From Microvirga puerhi (GTDB lineage Bacteria; Pseudomonadota; Alphaproteobacteria; Rhizobiales; Beijerinckiaceae), in the NCBI RefSeq assembly GCF_020089865.1, contig NZ_JAIRBM010000003.1:124001-188000 (forward strand): a stretch of 64,000 nt of DNA, written 5' to 3'. Positions 8,289-16,228 of the stretch are shown here, piece after piece. Made by a program: the position numbers and the translations under genes. Under the pieces are notes generated by a model. The model made no database searches and was not told the origin of the DNA. It worked only from the letters and a program-made list of their open reading frames with translations. Position 1 is the stretch's first letter; the number at the start of each line of letters is the position of its first letter.

Positions 8289-8777
8289 TCAATCGATCCT
8301 GGTCACGTCTCCCGGGCCGAGCAGTTTAAGAGCCTCGGCGACGGTCGTGCCTCGGATCGCGAGGTCTGGGGCGATCTCCGCAAGCGGGACGAGCACGAAC
8401 CGGCGCTCCAGCACGAAAGGATGCGGCAGCACCAGTTCGGGCGTATCTATGGCGACGTCGTCGTAGGTGAGGATGTCGATATCGATGATCCGAGGCCCCC
8501 ACTTCACCTCGCGGATGCGGCCGAGGTCCCGCTCGACTTTCAGGCACAGGGCGAGCAGATCGGGCGCCGACAGCGCCGTCTCGACGAGCACGCAGGCATT
8601 GACGAACCAGTCCTGCGCCACCGGCCCCCACGGCTCGGTGCGGTAATCGGCGGACCGGGCGACAGTCTTGGCGCCGCCGGCATCCAGAGCCGCAATGGCC
8701 CGTGCGATGGTGCCGCGCTTGTCCCCGAGATTGCTCCCGAGACTCAACGCCGCCCTGATGGGCTTCGGCTCAGTCAT
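8289..8777 (-). CDS. folK: HPPK: 6-hydroxymethyl-7,8-dihydropterin pyrophosphokinase
   Basis: A 162-residue enzyme that transfers pyrophosphate from ATP to hydroxymethyl-dihydropterin in folate synthesis. Seen: SLGSNLGDKRGTI near the N-terminus, YRTEPWG, FVNACV, WGPRIIDIDILTYDD (the Mg2+-binding DxD) and LPHPFVLERRFVLVPL. It is the last gene of folP-folB-folK and overlaps folB by 8 bases. The stop is 16 bases from the convergent fabG stop. Confidence 0.96.
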   Translation of the reverse strand: MTEPKPIRAALSLGSNLGDKRGTIARAIAALDAGGAKTVARSADYRTEPWGPVAQDWFVNACVLVETALSAPDLLALCLKVERDLGRIREVKWGPRIIDIDILTYDDVAIDTPELVLPHPFVLERRFVLVPLAEIAPDLAIRGTTVAEALKLLGPGDVTRID

Positions 8778-9138
8778 GACGGGAGCGCCTGATCTCGATG
8801 GCGACGCTTTCCAGGATGAGTGGAATGGGAGCCTCCGGCTTCTCGACGCGCACCACGACCTCCTCGATCCGCGGGAAGGCCTGCAGCACGTCAGCGGCGA
8901 TCGCTTCCGCGAGGCCCTCGATGAGGTTGAAACGCCGGTTCACCGCAAGGTCGTTCACGCGCTTGGCGAGCGTCGCATAGCAAACCGACAGGCCGTAATC
9001 GTCGGCTTCCCCAGCCGGTCTGAGATCGACCTGGCAGGTGAGGGTCACGTAGAAGCGCTGGCCCAGCTCCGCCTCCTCCTGATGGAGGCCGTGATAGGCA
9101 TAGACCGCAAGGCGGGAGAGAATGATGCTATCGCTCAT
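8770..9138 (-). CDS. folB: Dihydroneopterin aldolase
   Basis: A 122-residue enzyme that cleaves dihydroneopterin to hydroxymethyl-dihydropterin and glycolaldehyde. The family signature YAYHGLHQEEAELGQRF lies near residues 12-28 and the VRVEKPEAPIP segment near the C-terminus. The start codon overlaps the folP stop by four bases (ATGA type), so the three fol genes form a tight operon running opposite to the acpXL cluster. Confidence 0.95.
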   Translation of the reverse strand: MSDSIILSRLAVYAYHGLHQEEAELGQRFYVTLTCQVDLRPAGEADDYGLSVCYATLAKRVNDLAVNRRFNLIEGLAEAIAADVLQAFPRIEEVVVRVEKPEAPIPLILESVAIEIRRSRHD

Positions 9139-9950
9139 GACCGACCTCTGACCAGTGCATCCGCCACGCGGCAGGCCTCCTTGTGGGCCTTCACGTCATG
9201 AACGCGAAGGATGTCCGCGCCGCTGCAGATCGCGACCATATGCGCGCCTAAGGTCCCAAAGAGCCGCTCCTTCGGCGGCACGCCGGGCGGGTAGAAGCGG
9301 CCGATGATCGATTTGCGCGACACGCCGACGAGCACCGGCAGGCCCAGGGCCTTCAGCTCCGGCAGGCGCCGGAGGGCGTCGAGATTCTGCTCCGCTGTCT
9401 TGCCGAAGCCGATGCCCGGATCAAGGATCAGGTGGTCGTCGGGAATTCCGGCCCGCCGCGCGAGGGCGAGAGAACGCTCGAAGAAGTGTAAAGAATCGGC
9501 CACGATGTCGAGGGCGGGGTCGATCTCGTGCCGGTTGTGCATGAGCACCGCGTAGGCGTCGTGATCGGCAACCACGGCCGACATGTCGGGATCGTGCTGA
9601 AATCCCCAGATGTCGTTGACGATCCGGGCCCCGGCCGCCAGGGCGCCGCGAGCCGTGGCGGCCCGATAAGTGTCGATGGAGATTGGCACGCTCACCTGCG
9701 CGGCAAGGTCGCGGATGATCGGGATCACGCGTCTTTGCTCCTCTTCCGCCCCGATCGGCGTATAGCCGGGGCGGGTCGACTCACCGCCGATATCGAGGAT
9801 GTCGGCGCCCTCCAGCGCCAGCTCAAGGGCATGGGCGCGCGCCGCGCCGGAATCGAAGAAATCGCCGCCGTCGGAGAAGGAATCCGGCGTGACGTTGAGG
9901 ACACCCATGATCAGGGTGCGCGATCCGAGTTCGGCGAGAAGGGCTGGCAT
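9135..9950 (-). CDS. folP: Dihydropteroate synthase
   Basis: Makes 7,8-dihydropteroate from the folK product and p-aminobenzoate. The two signature regions are GVLNVTPDSFSDGG near residue 17 and DIGGESTRPG near residue 53; later SIDTYRA, IVNDIWGFQ and LDPGIGFGKT are all present. The frame is open back to 10139, but the ATG at 9950 gives the normal 271-residue length, and the extension would run through the palindromic repeat at 10113-10196. First gene of the folate operon; divergent from the MDR gene at 10215. Confidence 0.93.
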   Translation of the reverse strand: MPALLAELGSRTLIMGVLNVTPDSFSDGGDFFDSGAARAHALELALEGADILDIGGESTRPGYTPIGAEEEQRRVIPIIRDLAAQVSVPISIDTYRAATARGALAAGARIVNDIWGFQHDPDMSAVVADHDAYAVLMHNRHEIDPALDIVADSLHFFERSLALARRAGIPDDHLILDPGIGFGKTAEQNLDALRRLPELKALGLPVLVGVSRKSIIGRFYPPGVPPKERLFGTLGAHMVAICSGADILRVHDVKAHKEACRVADALVRGRS

Positions 9951-10112
9951 GGCAAGCGTCCGAAGGGCAGGTCGTTTCTTTTTCGCGATTTGGACGGATT
10001 GTCGAGAGCGGGCCTGTCCATTTCCCATGATGGCAGCGAGGGTGTGGTCCTGGGAAAGGAGCCGAGGCTTGTCATTCAGAGGCCTGCGCTTTAAGCCCCG
10101 TCTCAAATCTCC

Positions 10113-10196
10113 CGTCATGGCCGGGCTTGTCCTGGCCATCCACGTCTTAAGACGCTTGAGAAGGCGTGGATCCCTAGAACAAGTCCGGGGATGACG
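10113..10196. repeat. 84-bp palindromic repeat (CGTCATGGCC...ATGACG)
   Basis: Outer arms CGTCATGGCCGGGCTTGT and ACAAGTCCGGGGATGACG pair imperfectly, and an inner pair (ATCCACG / CGTGGAT) lies within, giving a nested hairpin. It sits in the 264-base gap between the divergent folP and the MDR dehydrogenase genes. The sequence type is familiar to me from many rhizobial intergenic regions, but I cannot confirm copy number here. Confidence 0.75.
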
Positions 10197-10214
10197 ACGA
10201 AAAGGATCTTAAAA

Positions 10215-11237
10215 ATGCGTGCCCTTCAGCTTTTCGGCGACCGCGATCTCCGCCTGACCGAGATGGACGCTCCGCCGCCTCCCGGTCCGGGCGAGGTGCA
10301 GGTCCGCGTCAAGGCACTGGCGCTGAACTATCTCGATGTTTGGGGCTTTCGCGGCATGGCTTTCGCCAAACGCAAGATGCCCCAGGCGGTCGGTGTCGAA
10401 GCCTCCGGCGAGATTGCGGCGGTGGGCGAGGGCGTCACGCGGTTCAAGGCAGGCGATCCGGTCACCATGTACGGCGCCGAGACCTGCGGCCATTGCAAGG
10501 CCTGCCGGGAGGGCCGCGACAATCTGTGCGAGAACGTCGCCGGCATCATGGGCTTCCACATCGACGGCTTCGCCCGCGAGCTGATCAACCGGCCCGAGCG
10601 GCTCGTCATTCCGGTGCCGCAGGGCGTGTCCTTCACCGACGCGGCCTGCGCGCCCATCGGCTTCGGTACCGTTCAGCACATGCTGTTCGACAATGCGAAG
10701 CTGGAGCCGGAAGAATCGATCCTCGTCCATGCGGGCGGGTCGGGCATCGGCACCGCGGCTATCAAGATGGCGAAGGCGATCGGCTGTACTGTCTACACGA
10801 CGGTAGGCGACGACGAGAAGGGCGAGAAGGCGAAGGCGCTCGGCGCCGATCACGTCATCAATTACCGCACCGAGCGCTTCGAGGGCGAGGTCCGCCGGCT
10901 CACCAAGCGCAAGGGCGTCGACGTGGTGTTCGAGCATGTGGGCACCGATACCTGGAACGGGTCGCTTCTGTGCCTCAAGCGCGGTGGCCGCCTCGTGACC
11001 TGCGGCTCGACAAGCGGCGTCTCCACCACCATGAACCTGATGCAGCTCTTCCAGCAGCAATACCGGATCTTCGGCTCCTTCGGCTGCTCCATGCGCAACA
11101 TCCGCGAATCGCTCGCCAAGATGGCCGGCGGCATGAATCCGGTGATCGATTCCGTGTTCCCGCTCGACGAGTTCCAGAAAGGGCTGGAGCGTCTGGAAAG
11201 CCGCAAGGTGTTCGGCAAGGTGGTCGTGACGTTTTAG
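10215..11237 (+). CDS. MDR-family dehydrogenase of the VLCFA lipid A locus
   Basis: A 340-residue medium-chain dehydrogenase/reductase. The structural-zinc lobe is present (C91, C94, C97, C105 in CGHCKACREGRDNLC), and the Rossmann site reads VHAGGSGIGTAAI. The usual first catalytic-zinc Cys is absent (ALNYLDVW), so it resembles the zinc-lobe-containing quinone reductase branch. In known rhizobial loci an adh gene ('adh2XL') lies between fabF1 and lpxXL; this gene holds the equivalent position and is probably its counterpart. Start 10215 is preferred over an in-frame upstream start that lies in the repeat. Its exact substrate is not established. Confidence 0.83.
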   Translation: MRALQLFGDRDLRLTEMDAPPPPGPGEVQVRVKALALNYLDVWGFRGMAFAKRKMPQAVGVEASGEIAAVGEGVTRFKAGDPVTMYGAETCGHCKACREGRDNLCENVAGIMGFHIDGFARELINRPERLVIPVPQGVSFTDAACAPIGFGTVQHMLFDNAKLEPEESILVHAGGSGIGTAAIKMAKAIGCTVYTTVGDDEKGEKAKALGADHVINYRTERFEGEVRRLTKRKGVDVVFEHVGTDTWNGSLLCLKRGGRLVTCGSTSGVSTTMNLMQLFQQQYRIFGSFGCSMRNIRESLAKMAGGMNPVIDSVFPLDEFQKGLERLESRKVFGKVVVTF

Positions 11238-11253
11238 AGCAGAACCGCTCCCT

Positions 11254-11398
11254 GTCATTCCGGGACGGCCCTTTGGGCCGGGCCCGGAACCCATAAACGC
11301 CGAGCTTTACGAAGAGGACGCTGCGGCTTGAGTTGCATCCTATCCTAAGCTGTCAGTGGCTATGGGTTCCGGGCTCCACTTCGTGGCCCCGGAATGAC
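11254..11398. repeat. 145-bp nested palindromic element, copy 1
   Basis: It begins GTCATTCCGGG and ends with the inverse CCCGGAATGAC. Inside, GGAACCCATA is mirrored by TATGGGTTCC. The middle is about 60 bases of unconserved sequence. It fills the gap between the convergent MDR dehydrogenase and glycosyltransferase genes. Copies 2 (18562-18707) and 3 (24830-24973) have the same ends and nearly the same length. Confidence 0.85.
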
Positions 11399-11414
11399 AA
11401 GGGTGGCCGGCCCG

Positions 11415-12563
11415 CTATTCCGTCCCAAGAACCGTCCTGATCACCTCTGCCGTCTCGGCGGCCCTGACGTCCCAGGAATGCGCGGTGGCGATCAGCGCCG
11501 CGCCGGCCGCGCCCATGGCCGTTGCTCCTGAGGGATCGGCCACGAGCCGGGCAACGGCGTGGGCCAGCGCCCCAGGAGCGCCCGAGGGAACGACGAGGCC
11601 GCAGCCTCCGCCCCGGACGATGTCCGCCATGCCGGGGAAGTCGCTGACGATCACCGGCCGTCCGCAGGCCAGCATTTCGAAGAGTTTTAGGGGCGTGATG
11701 CCGTGGGCCGTGATGCCGCTCGGATCGACGCTCGGCACGAGGGCCGCCACGGCGCTGCGGATCAGGGCCGGCAGCTCCGCCTGCGGCACCCGGTCGAGCC
11801 AGGTGACGGGGGCGGAGGCGCCTTCCAGGGCAGTTCTCAGGCTCTCGTCGACGATGGGGCCGGCCATGACGAGCTCGACGCCCGCGGGCCAGGCAGGCGA
11901 GCGGGCGGCCTTGAGCATCACCTCGACCCCGTGCCAGCGGGTCATGCCGCCGAAGAAGAAGGCGTAGGGACGTTCGCGCTCCGCGCATGGACCTTCCGGG
12001 CTGAAGACCTTCGTGTTCGCCCCGTTGCCCACATGAAAGGCGCGGGCATGGCCCGCCTCCGCCGATCCCCAGGCTACAAGCTGGGGCGTGACGGCGATCA
12101 GGGCGCTCGCCCAGCGATATTGCAGCCTCTGGAGAGAGGTGAGGATCCCTTTCAGCCGCTTGAAGCGGGGATGGGTGACGAAGGCCTCCGCATAGACGCC
12201 GTTGATCTCCTGAATCACCGGCTTTCCAAAAATCTTCGCCGCGAGCGCGATAGGGAAGGCCGCGAAATGCGAGCGGAAATAGACGAGATCGGCCCGGCGC
12301 AGTTTCGCCAGCGCCGACAGAGTAACGCGGGCATAGCGGCCCAGCTGGCCGGCAAGGCCGCTGCGAGAGGCTCCCCGTTCGGCGACGAGCGTCACCGGAT
12401 AGCCCCGTCGCTCCAATCCCTCGCAGATCTCCAGCACATGCGTCGCAGCAGCGCTGCCGGGGACGATCCGCTCGCAGCAAACGTAGAGAATACGGGGTTT
12501 TTCGGTGGCGTTCAGGGGAAGCGCTCGCAGATTTTGAGACGAGGCGGCCTTGTACAGAGCCAT
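11415..12563 (-). CDS. Glycosyltransferase, GT4-like
   Basis: A 382-residue GT-B fold enzyme. The N-terminal half begins PRILYVCCERIVPGSAAATHV; the C-terminal donor-binding half contains the GT4 pattern (GITPLKLFEMLACGRPVIVSD, with the acidic residue of the E-x7-E region). No membrane segment is seen, so it probably works on the cytoplasmic side of the membrane on a polysaccharide or lipid-linked acceptor. ATG 12563 is chosen; a TTG at 12602 is the only alternative. It is divergent from a second glycosyltransferase and sits between the MDR dehydrogenase and lpxXL, so envelope glycan assembly is plausible. Confidence 0.85.
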   Translation of the reverse strand: MALYKAASSQNLRALPLNATEKPRILYVCCERIVPGSAAATHVLEICEGLERRGYPVTLVAERGASRSGLAGQLGRYARVTLSALAKLRRADLVYFRSHFAAFPIALAAKIFGKPVIQEINGVYAEAFVTHPRFKRLKGILTSLQRLQYRWASALIAVTPQLVAWGSAEAGHARAFHVGNGANTKVFSPEGPCAERERPYAFFFGGMTRWHGVEVMLKAARSPAWPAGVELVMAGPIVDESLRTALEGASAPVTWLDRVPQAELPALIRSAVAALVPSVDPSGITAHGITPLKLFEMLACGRPVIVSDFPGMADIVRGGGCGLVVPSGAPGALAHAVARLVADPSGATAMGAAGAALIATAHSWDVRAAETAEVIRTVLGTE

Positions 12564-12649
12564 GGCGGCACCGTCGAGTGTTTCGCGGCCCTTACTGGAC
12601 AACCTTGCCCGTGCGGTCTATCGGCGCGGTTCAAGGATTTTCATCGCCC

Positions 12650-13822
12650 ATGCGCATTGCCGTCCTCGATTTCCATTCTCTCGCCAACGATTCACGCGTG
12701 CTGCGGACGGCCGAGGCGTTGCATAGGGCCGGCCACGAGGTGCTGCTGATCGGCTATGGGCCTGCACCGAAGGACGTGCCCTACCGTGTGGCGCTACTTC
12801 CCGATCTGCCTTCGCCGTTCCTGATTAGAGCCGGGATTCTACTTCGGCAGGCGCCCGCCAACCTGCTGCCGGCCTCCTCGCATTTCTTCTATTGGCTGCA
12901 CGAGGGGCGACGCAGCGCCCGCAAGCTCCTGCGGGATTTCCGGCCGGAGGCGGTCCATGCCAACGATTGGACGACCCTGCCGCTCGCCCTTGACGCAAAG
13001 GCCCGCTTCGGTGCCCGCATCGTCTACGACAGCCACGAGATGGCGATTGCCGAATACGAGCACAGCCTGAAATGGCGGATCGCCGCCCTGTCGCATGTGC
13101 GGGCCATCGAGGGGCGCGGGATCCGCGCCGCCGATGCGGTGATCACGGTCAGCCCGGGCATCGCCGATGCGCTGCCGGAGGCCTATCCGGGTCTTGCCCG
13201 GCCAACCGTCATCCGCAACGTGCCCGATGCGACGCTGGCCCCGTTCCGGCCCGTCGGTGCGACGATCGAGGTCCTGTTCCACGGTCTTTTGCGCGACAAC
13301 CGGGGCCTTGAGGCCATCGTCGATTCCCTGCCGCATTGGCGCGACGAATTTCGCCTGACCCTGCGCGGGCAGGCTGCGCCTTCTTACCTTGAGGCCCTGA
13401 AAGCCCGCGCCGAGGCGAGAGGCGTGACGCAGAGAATTCGCTTCGAACCCGCCGTCGCGCCGCAGGAGGTCGTGTCCCGCGCCTCCGAGGCGGATCTGGG
13501 ATTGTGCATCCTCCCCGATTCGAGCCGTCACAACCGCTTCGCCCTGCCCAACAAACTGTTCGAATACCTGGCCGCAGGCCTCGCGGTGGTGGTCTCGCCG
13601 CTGCCGGACATGGCGGAGATCGTCACCCGCTATCGCTGCGGCAGTCTCGCCAGCGACGATGCATCTGCCATCACGGAGGTCATCAACGGCCTCGACCGCA
13701 CGGCCCTCGACCACATGAAGCGGCAGGCCCTGGTTGCCGCTGCGGAACTGAGCTGGAACCGGGAGCGGGAGACCCTGGTCGGCCTCTACGACCAATTATC
13801 GCGCACCCGTCCTGGGGGTTGA
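12650..13822 (+). CDS. Glycosyltransferase, GT4-like
   Basis: A 390-residue GT-B glycosyltransferase. The N-terminus MRIAVLDFHSLANDSRVLRTAEAL is typical of GT4 enzymes, and the donor site includes NKLFEYLAAGLAVVVSPL near residues 302-319. The start at 12650 is chosen because this is where the conserved N-terminus begins. It is divergent from the preceding glycosyltransferase with an 86-base gap, and 62 bases ahead of lpxXL on the same strand, so it may be cotranscribed with lpxXL. Product and acceptor are not known. Confidence 0.85.
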   Translation: MRIAVLDFHSLANDSRVLRTAEALHRAGHEVLLIGYGPAPKDVPYRVALLPDLPSPFLIRAGILLRQAPANLLPASSHFFYWLHEGRRSARKLLRDFRPEAVHANDWTTLPLALDAKARFGARIVYDSHEMAIAEYEHSLKWRIAALSHVRAIEGRGIRAADAVITVSPGIADALPEAYPGLARPTVIRNVPDATLAPFRPVGATIEVLFHGLLRDNRGLEAIVDSLPHWRDEFRLTLRGQAAPSYLEALKARAEARGVTQRIRFEPAVAPQEVVSRASEADLGLCILPDSSRHNRFALPNKLFEYLAAGLAVVVSPLPDMAEIVTRYRCGSLASDDASAITEVINGLDRTALDHMKRQALVAAAELSWNRERETLVGLYDQLSRTRPGG

Positions 13823-13884
13823 CGAAGCTCGCTGAGCACGGAATGAGGCATGGCCTTTTCCGAGACGGATTTTCAGGAGACTCC

Positions 13885-14823
13885 GTGGTTCATCGTTCCC
13901 TCCGCCCCCGCAGCCTCGCCTCGCGCGTGACCGAGACGGTCATGGTCGGCCTCGTGCGGAGCGTGTTCGCTCTGTCGCGGGTCCTTGGCCCGGAACGGTC
14001 CGGCGCCGTCGGAGCGGCCCTGGCGCGGACGATTGGTCCTCTGCTTCCGACCCACAGGACCGCGCTCGCCAATATCCGGGCAGTCTATCCCGGCAAGCCC
14101 GAGAGCGAGGTCCGGGCCCTGGCGCGAGCGGCCTGGGACAATCTCGGACGGGTTGGCGGCGAATACCCGCACCTCGGCACGCTCTTCGATTTCGATCCCG
14201 ACCGGGCCGAGCCCGGCCGCACCGAGGTGGATGGGATCGAGCATTTCCTCAGTCTCAGGGACGACGACAAGCCGGGCATCATCTTCTCCGCCCATCTCGC
14301 CAACTGGGAATTGCCGGCGATCTGCGCGGCCCGGTTCGGGCTCGACGCGACGGCGGTGTTCCGCGCGCCCAACGATCCCGCGATTGCCCGCGTCCTGCAC
14401 GAGATCCGTTCCGAGACTATGGGCGGGCTCGAAGCCGCGCGTCAGGGCGCGGCGTTCGCCATGCAGGGAGCGCTCGAGAAGGGCGGCCATCTCGGCATGC
14501 TGATCGACCAGCATTTCACCCGTGGCGTGCTCGTGAACTTCCTCGGCCGTCCGGCCCTGGTGAACCCGATCCTCGGCAAGTTCGCCCGCCGGTTCGATTG
14601 TCCGGTCCACGGAGTCCGCGTCATCCGCCTGCCCGGACATCGCTTCCGGCTGCAATTGACGCCGCCTCTCGATCTGCCGCGCGATCCGGACGGGCAAATC
14701 AACGTGCAGGGTGCCATGCAGGCGATGACCTCGGTGGTGGAGAGCTGGGTGCGTGAAAATCCTGAGCAATGGCTGTGGATGCACCGCCGCTGGCGCGCGC
14801 CTGCGGGCCTCAAGCTAACGTGA
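13885..14823 (+). CDS. lpxXL: LpxXL-type lipid A acyltransferase (HtrB/LpxL family)
   Basis: A 312-residue lysophospholipid-type acyltransferase; the catalytic H-x4-E/D motif is HLANWE (His137, Glu142). The C-terminal ENPEQWLWMHRRW motif is diagnostic of the LpxL/HtrB family. In rhizobia LpxXL transfers the very long chain from AcpXL to lipid A at the inner membrane, and here it closes the acpXL cluster. GTG 13885 is chosen because AGGAGA precedes it; ATG 13843, in frame, has a weaker site and is the alternative. Confidence 0.88.
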   Translation: MVHRSLRPRSLASRVTETVMVGLVRSVFALSRVLGPERSGAVGAALARTIGPLLPTHRTALANIRAVYPGKPESEVRALARAAWDNLGRVGGEYPHLGTLFDFDPDRAEPGRTEVDGIEHFLSLRDDDKPGIIFSAHLANWELPAICAARFGLDATAVFRAPNDPAIARVLHEIRSETMGGLEAARQGAAFAMQGALEKGGHLGMLIDQHFTRGVLVNFLGRPALVNPILGKFARRFDCPVHGVRVIRLPGHRFRLQLTPPLDLPRDPDGQINVQGAMQAMTSVVESWVRENPEQWLWMHRRWRAPAGLKLT

Positions 14824-14863
14824 GTTTCCTTTGAGGTTGTTTTCGTGGTTCTCTAGCGGGACC

Positions 14864-15616
14864 ATGGTCTCACGTTCGAACAGTTCCCGTGTGAAGACGG
14901 TCCTGGCGGCGCTCGGGCTCGCCATTCTCATTCAGCCGGCCCTTGCGGAGCCGCCGCGCGCCGTCATCGAACTCTTCACCAGTCAGGGCTGCTCGTCCTG
15001 CCCGCCGGCCGATGCGCTGCTTTCGAGCCTCTCGCATCAGGCCGATCTCGTGGCGTTGTCGTTCCCGGTGGATTACTGGGATTATCTCGGTTGGAAGGAC
15101 ACGCTCGCGCAGCCTCTCTTCACGGCCCGGCAGAAGGCCTATGCGGAATCGCGCAGCGACAAGCAGGTCTACACGCCGCAGATCGTCGTCAACGGAACGA
15201 AGCCCTGCATCGGCTCGGATCATGCGCGGATCGAGAAATCCATCCAGACCACAAATGAGGGCCGACCTTCCTTGCCGCTCGATGTCAGTCTCAAGGAAGA
15301 GAACGGGATCGTCACGATCTCTGTCGAAGAGACACCGCACAGCAATCTGAGAAGGGGCGAGGTGTGGGTTCTACCGGTCCTGCGTTCCCAGAGCGTCACC
15401 ATCGGCCGTGGCGAGAATCGCGGGAAAACCGTGACTTACGCCAATGTGGTGCGCGGCATGACGCGGGTCGGTGAGTGGCGGGGCGGTGCGGCGCGATTCC
15501 AGATCCCGCTCGCCGCCGCTCGCCGCGAGGCAGACGGCTATGTGGTGCTCGTGCAGTCCGGCGAGGACAGCAGGCCGGGACCGATCCTCGGCGCCGCGAA
15601 AGGCGGCGGCCTTTAA
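14864..15616 (+). CDS. DUF1223 family periplasmic thioredoxin-like protein
   Basis: A 250-residue protein with a signal peptide (cleavage likely after ALAE near residue 29). Motifs of DUF1223: VIELFTSQGCSSCPPADALL (Cys-x2-Cys near residues 43-46), PVDYWDYLGWKDTLA and YTPQIVVNG. The CSSC-like centre suggests a thioredoxin-fold periplasmic protein, but no reaction is established for the family. A TTG-initiated frame begins at 14831; ATG 14864 starts at a normal signal peptide and is preferred. Confidence 0.85.
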   Translation: MVSRSNSSRVKTVLAALGLAILIQPALAEPPRAVIELFTSQGCSSCPPADALLSSLSHQADLVALSFPVDYWDYLGWKDTLAQPLFTARQKAYAESRSDKQVYTPQIVVNGTKPCIGSDHARIEKSIQTTNEGRPSLPLDVSLKEENGIVTISVEETPHSNLRRGEVWVLPVLRSQSVTIGRGENRGKTVTYANVVRGMTRVGEWRGGAARFQIPLAAARREADGYVVLVQSGEDSRPGPILGAAKGGGL

Positions 15617-15619
15617 TCC

Positions 15620-16228
15620 CTAAAGCAGGATGACCTTGTTCGGCAGTTCGTCGACATCGTCGAAGCGGGGCGGCGCATGTTCGGCGAGAATAGCGCCGGT
15701 GCGCTGGATCGCCGCCACGAGCCCGTCCGTGAGATGTCCATCGCCGATCTGCCGGGTCAGGTCGGCGATGATGTCGCGCCAGACATCCGGCGCGACCCGG
15801 TCGGCGATGCCGACATCGGCCAGAATCTCCGCATGATGCTCGGCCAGCGCGATGTAGAGGAGGACGCCGGTGCGTTCCCGCGTGCGCGTGAGGCCGCGGC
15901 TTAAAAACTCCCTCGCCGCCGCCTCGCGGGCCCGCGCCCGCTTGATGAATCCCGGCACCATGCTGTGACGGCGGGACGGCCAGGACAGGAAGAGGCTCAA
16001 GAAGAGCGCGACCAGGAGCTGGATCAGGAAGATCCGCGACGGGCCCAAGGTGGTGATTGCGATGAGCGGCCACGGCACCACCAGCGCGATCAGAAGCGCC
16101 CACAGGACGGGAATCGACCGATAGCTGCTCGCCTGTTCGGCGATCACGACGACGATCTCGCCGGCGGTGAGATCCTCCACATCACTGATGGCCTGGGTCA
16201 GGCGGGCATGGTCCTGCTGCGAGATCAT
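15620..16228 (-). CDS. TPM-domain membrane protein
   Basis: A 202-residue protein. Residues ~10-35 open a TPM-like region (AISDVEDLTAGEIVVVI), then two hydrophobic helices around residues 40-85, and the rest of the TPM region (RTGVLLYIALAEHHAEILAD) downstream. It lies directly after the larger TPM gene; the ATG begins on the base after the preceding gene's stop codon, so the two are translationally coupled. Convergent with the DUF1223 gene, 4 bases apart. Biochemical role unknown. Confidence 0.82.
   Translation of the reverse strand: MISQQDHARLTQAISDVEDLTAGEIVVVIAEQASSYRSIPVLWALLIALVVPWPLIAITTLGPSRIFLIQLLVALFLSLFLSWPSRRHSMVPGFIKRARAREAAAREFLSRGLTRTRERTGVLLYIALAEHHAEILADVGIADRVAPDVWRDIIADLTRQIGDGHLTDGLVAAIQRTGAILAEHAPPRFDDVDELPNKVILL

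Noticed and set aside
9951-10139. Upstream extension of folP
   Set aside because: It crosses the palindromic repeat and would precede the conserved N-terminus by over 60 residues.
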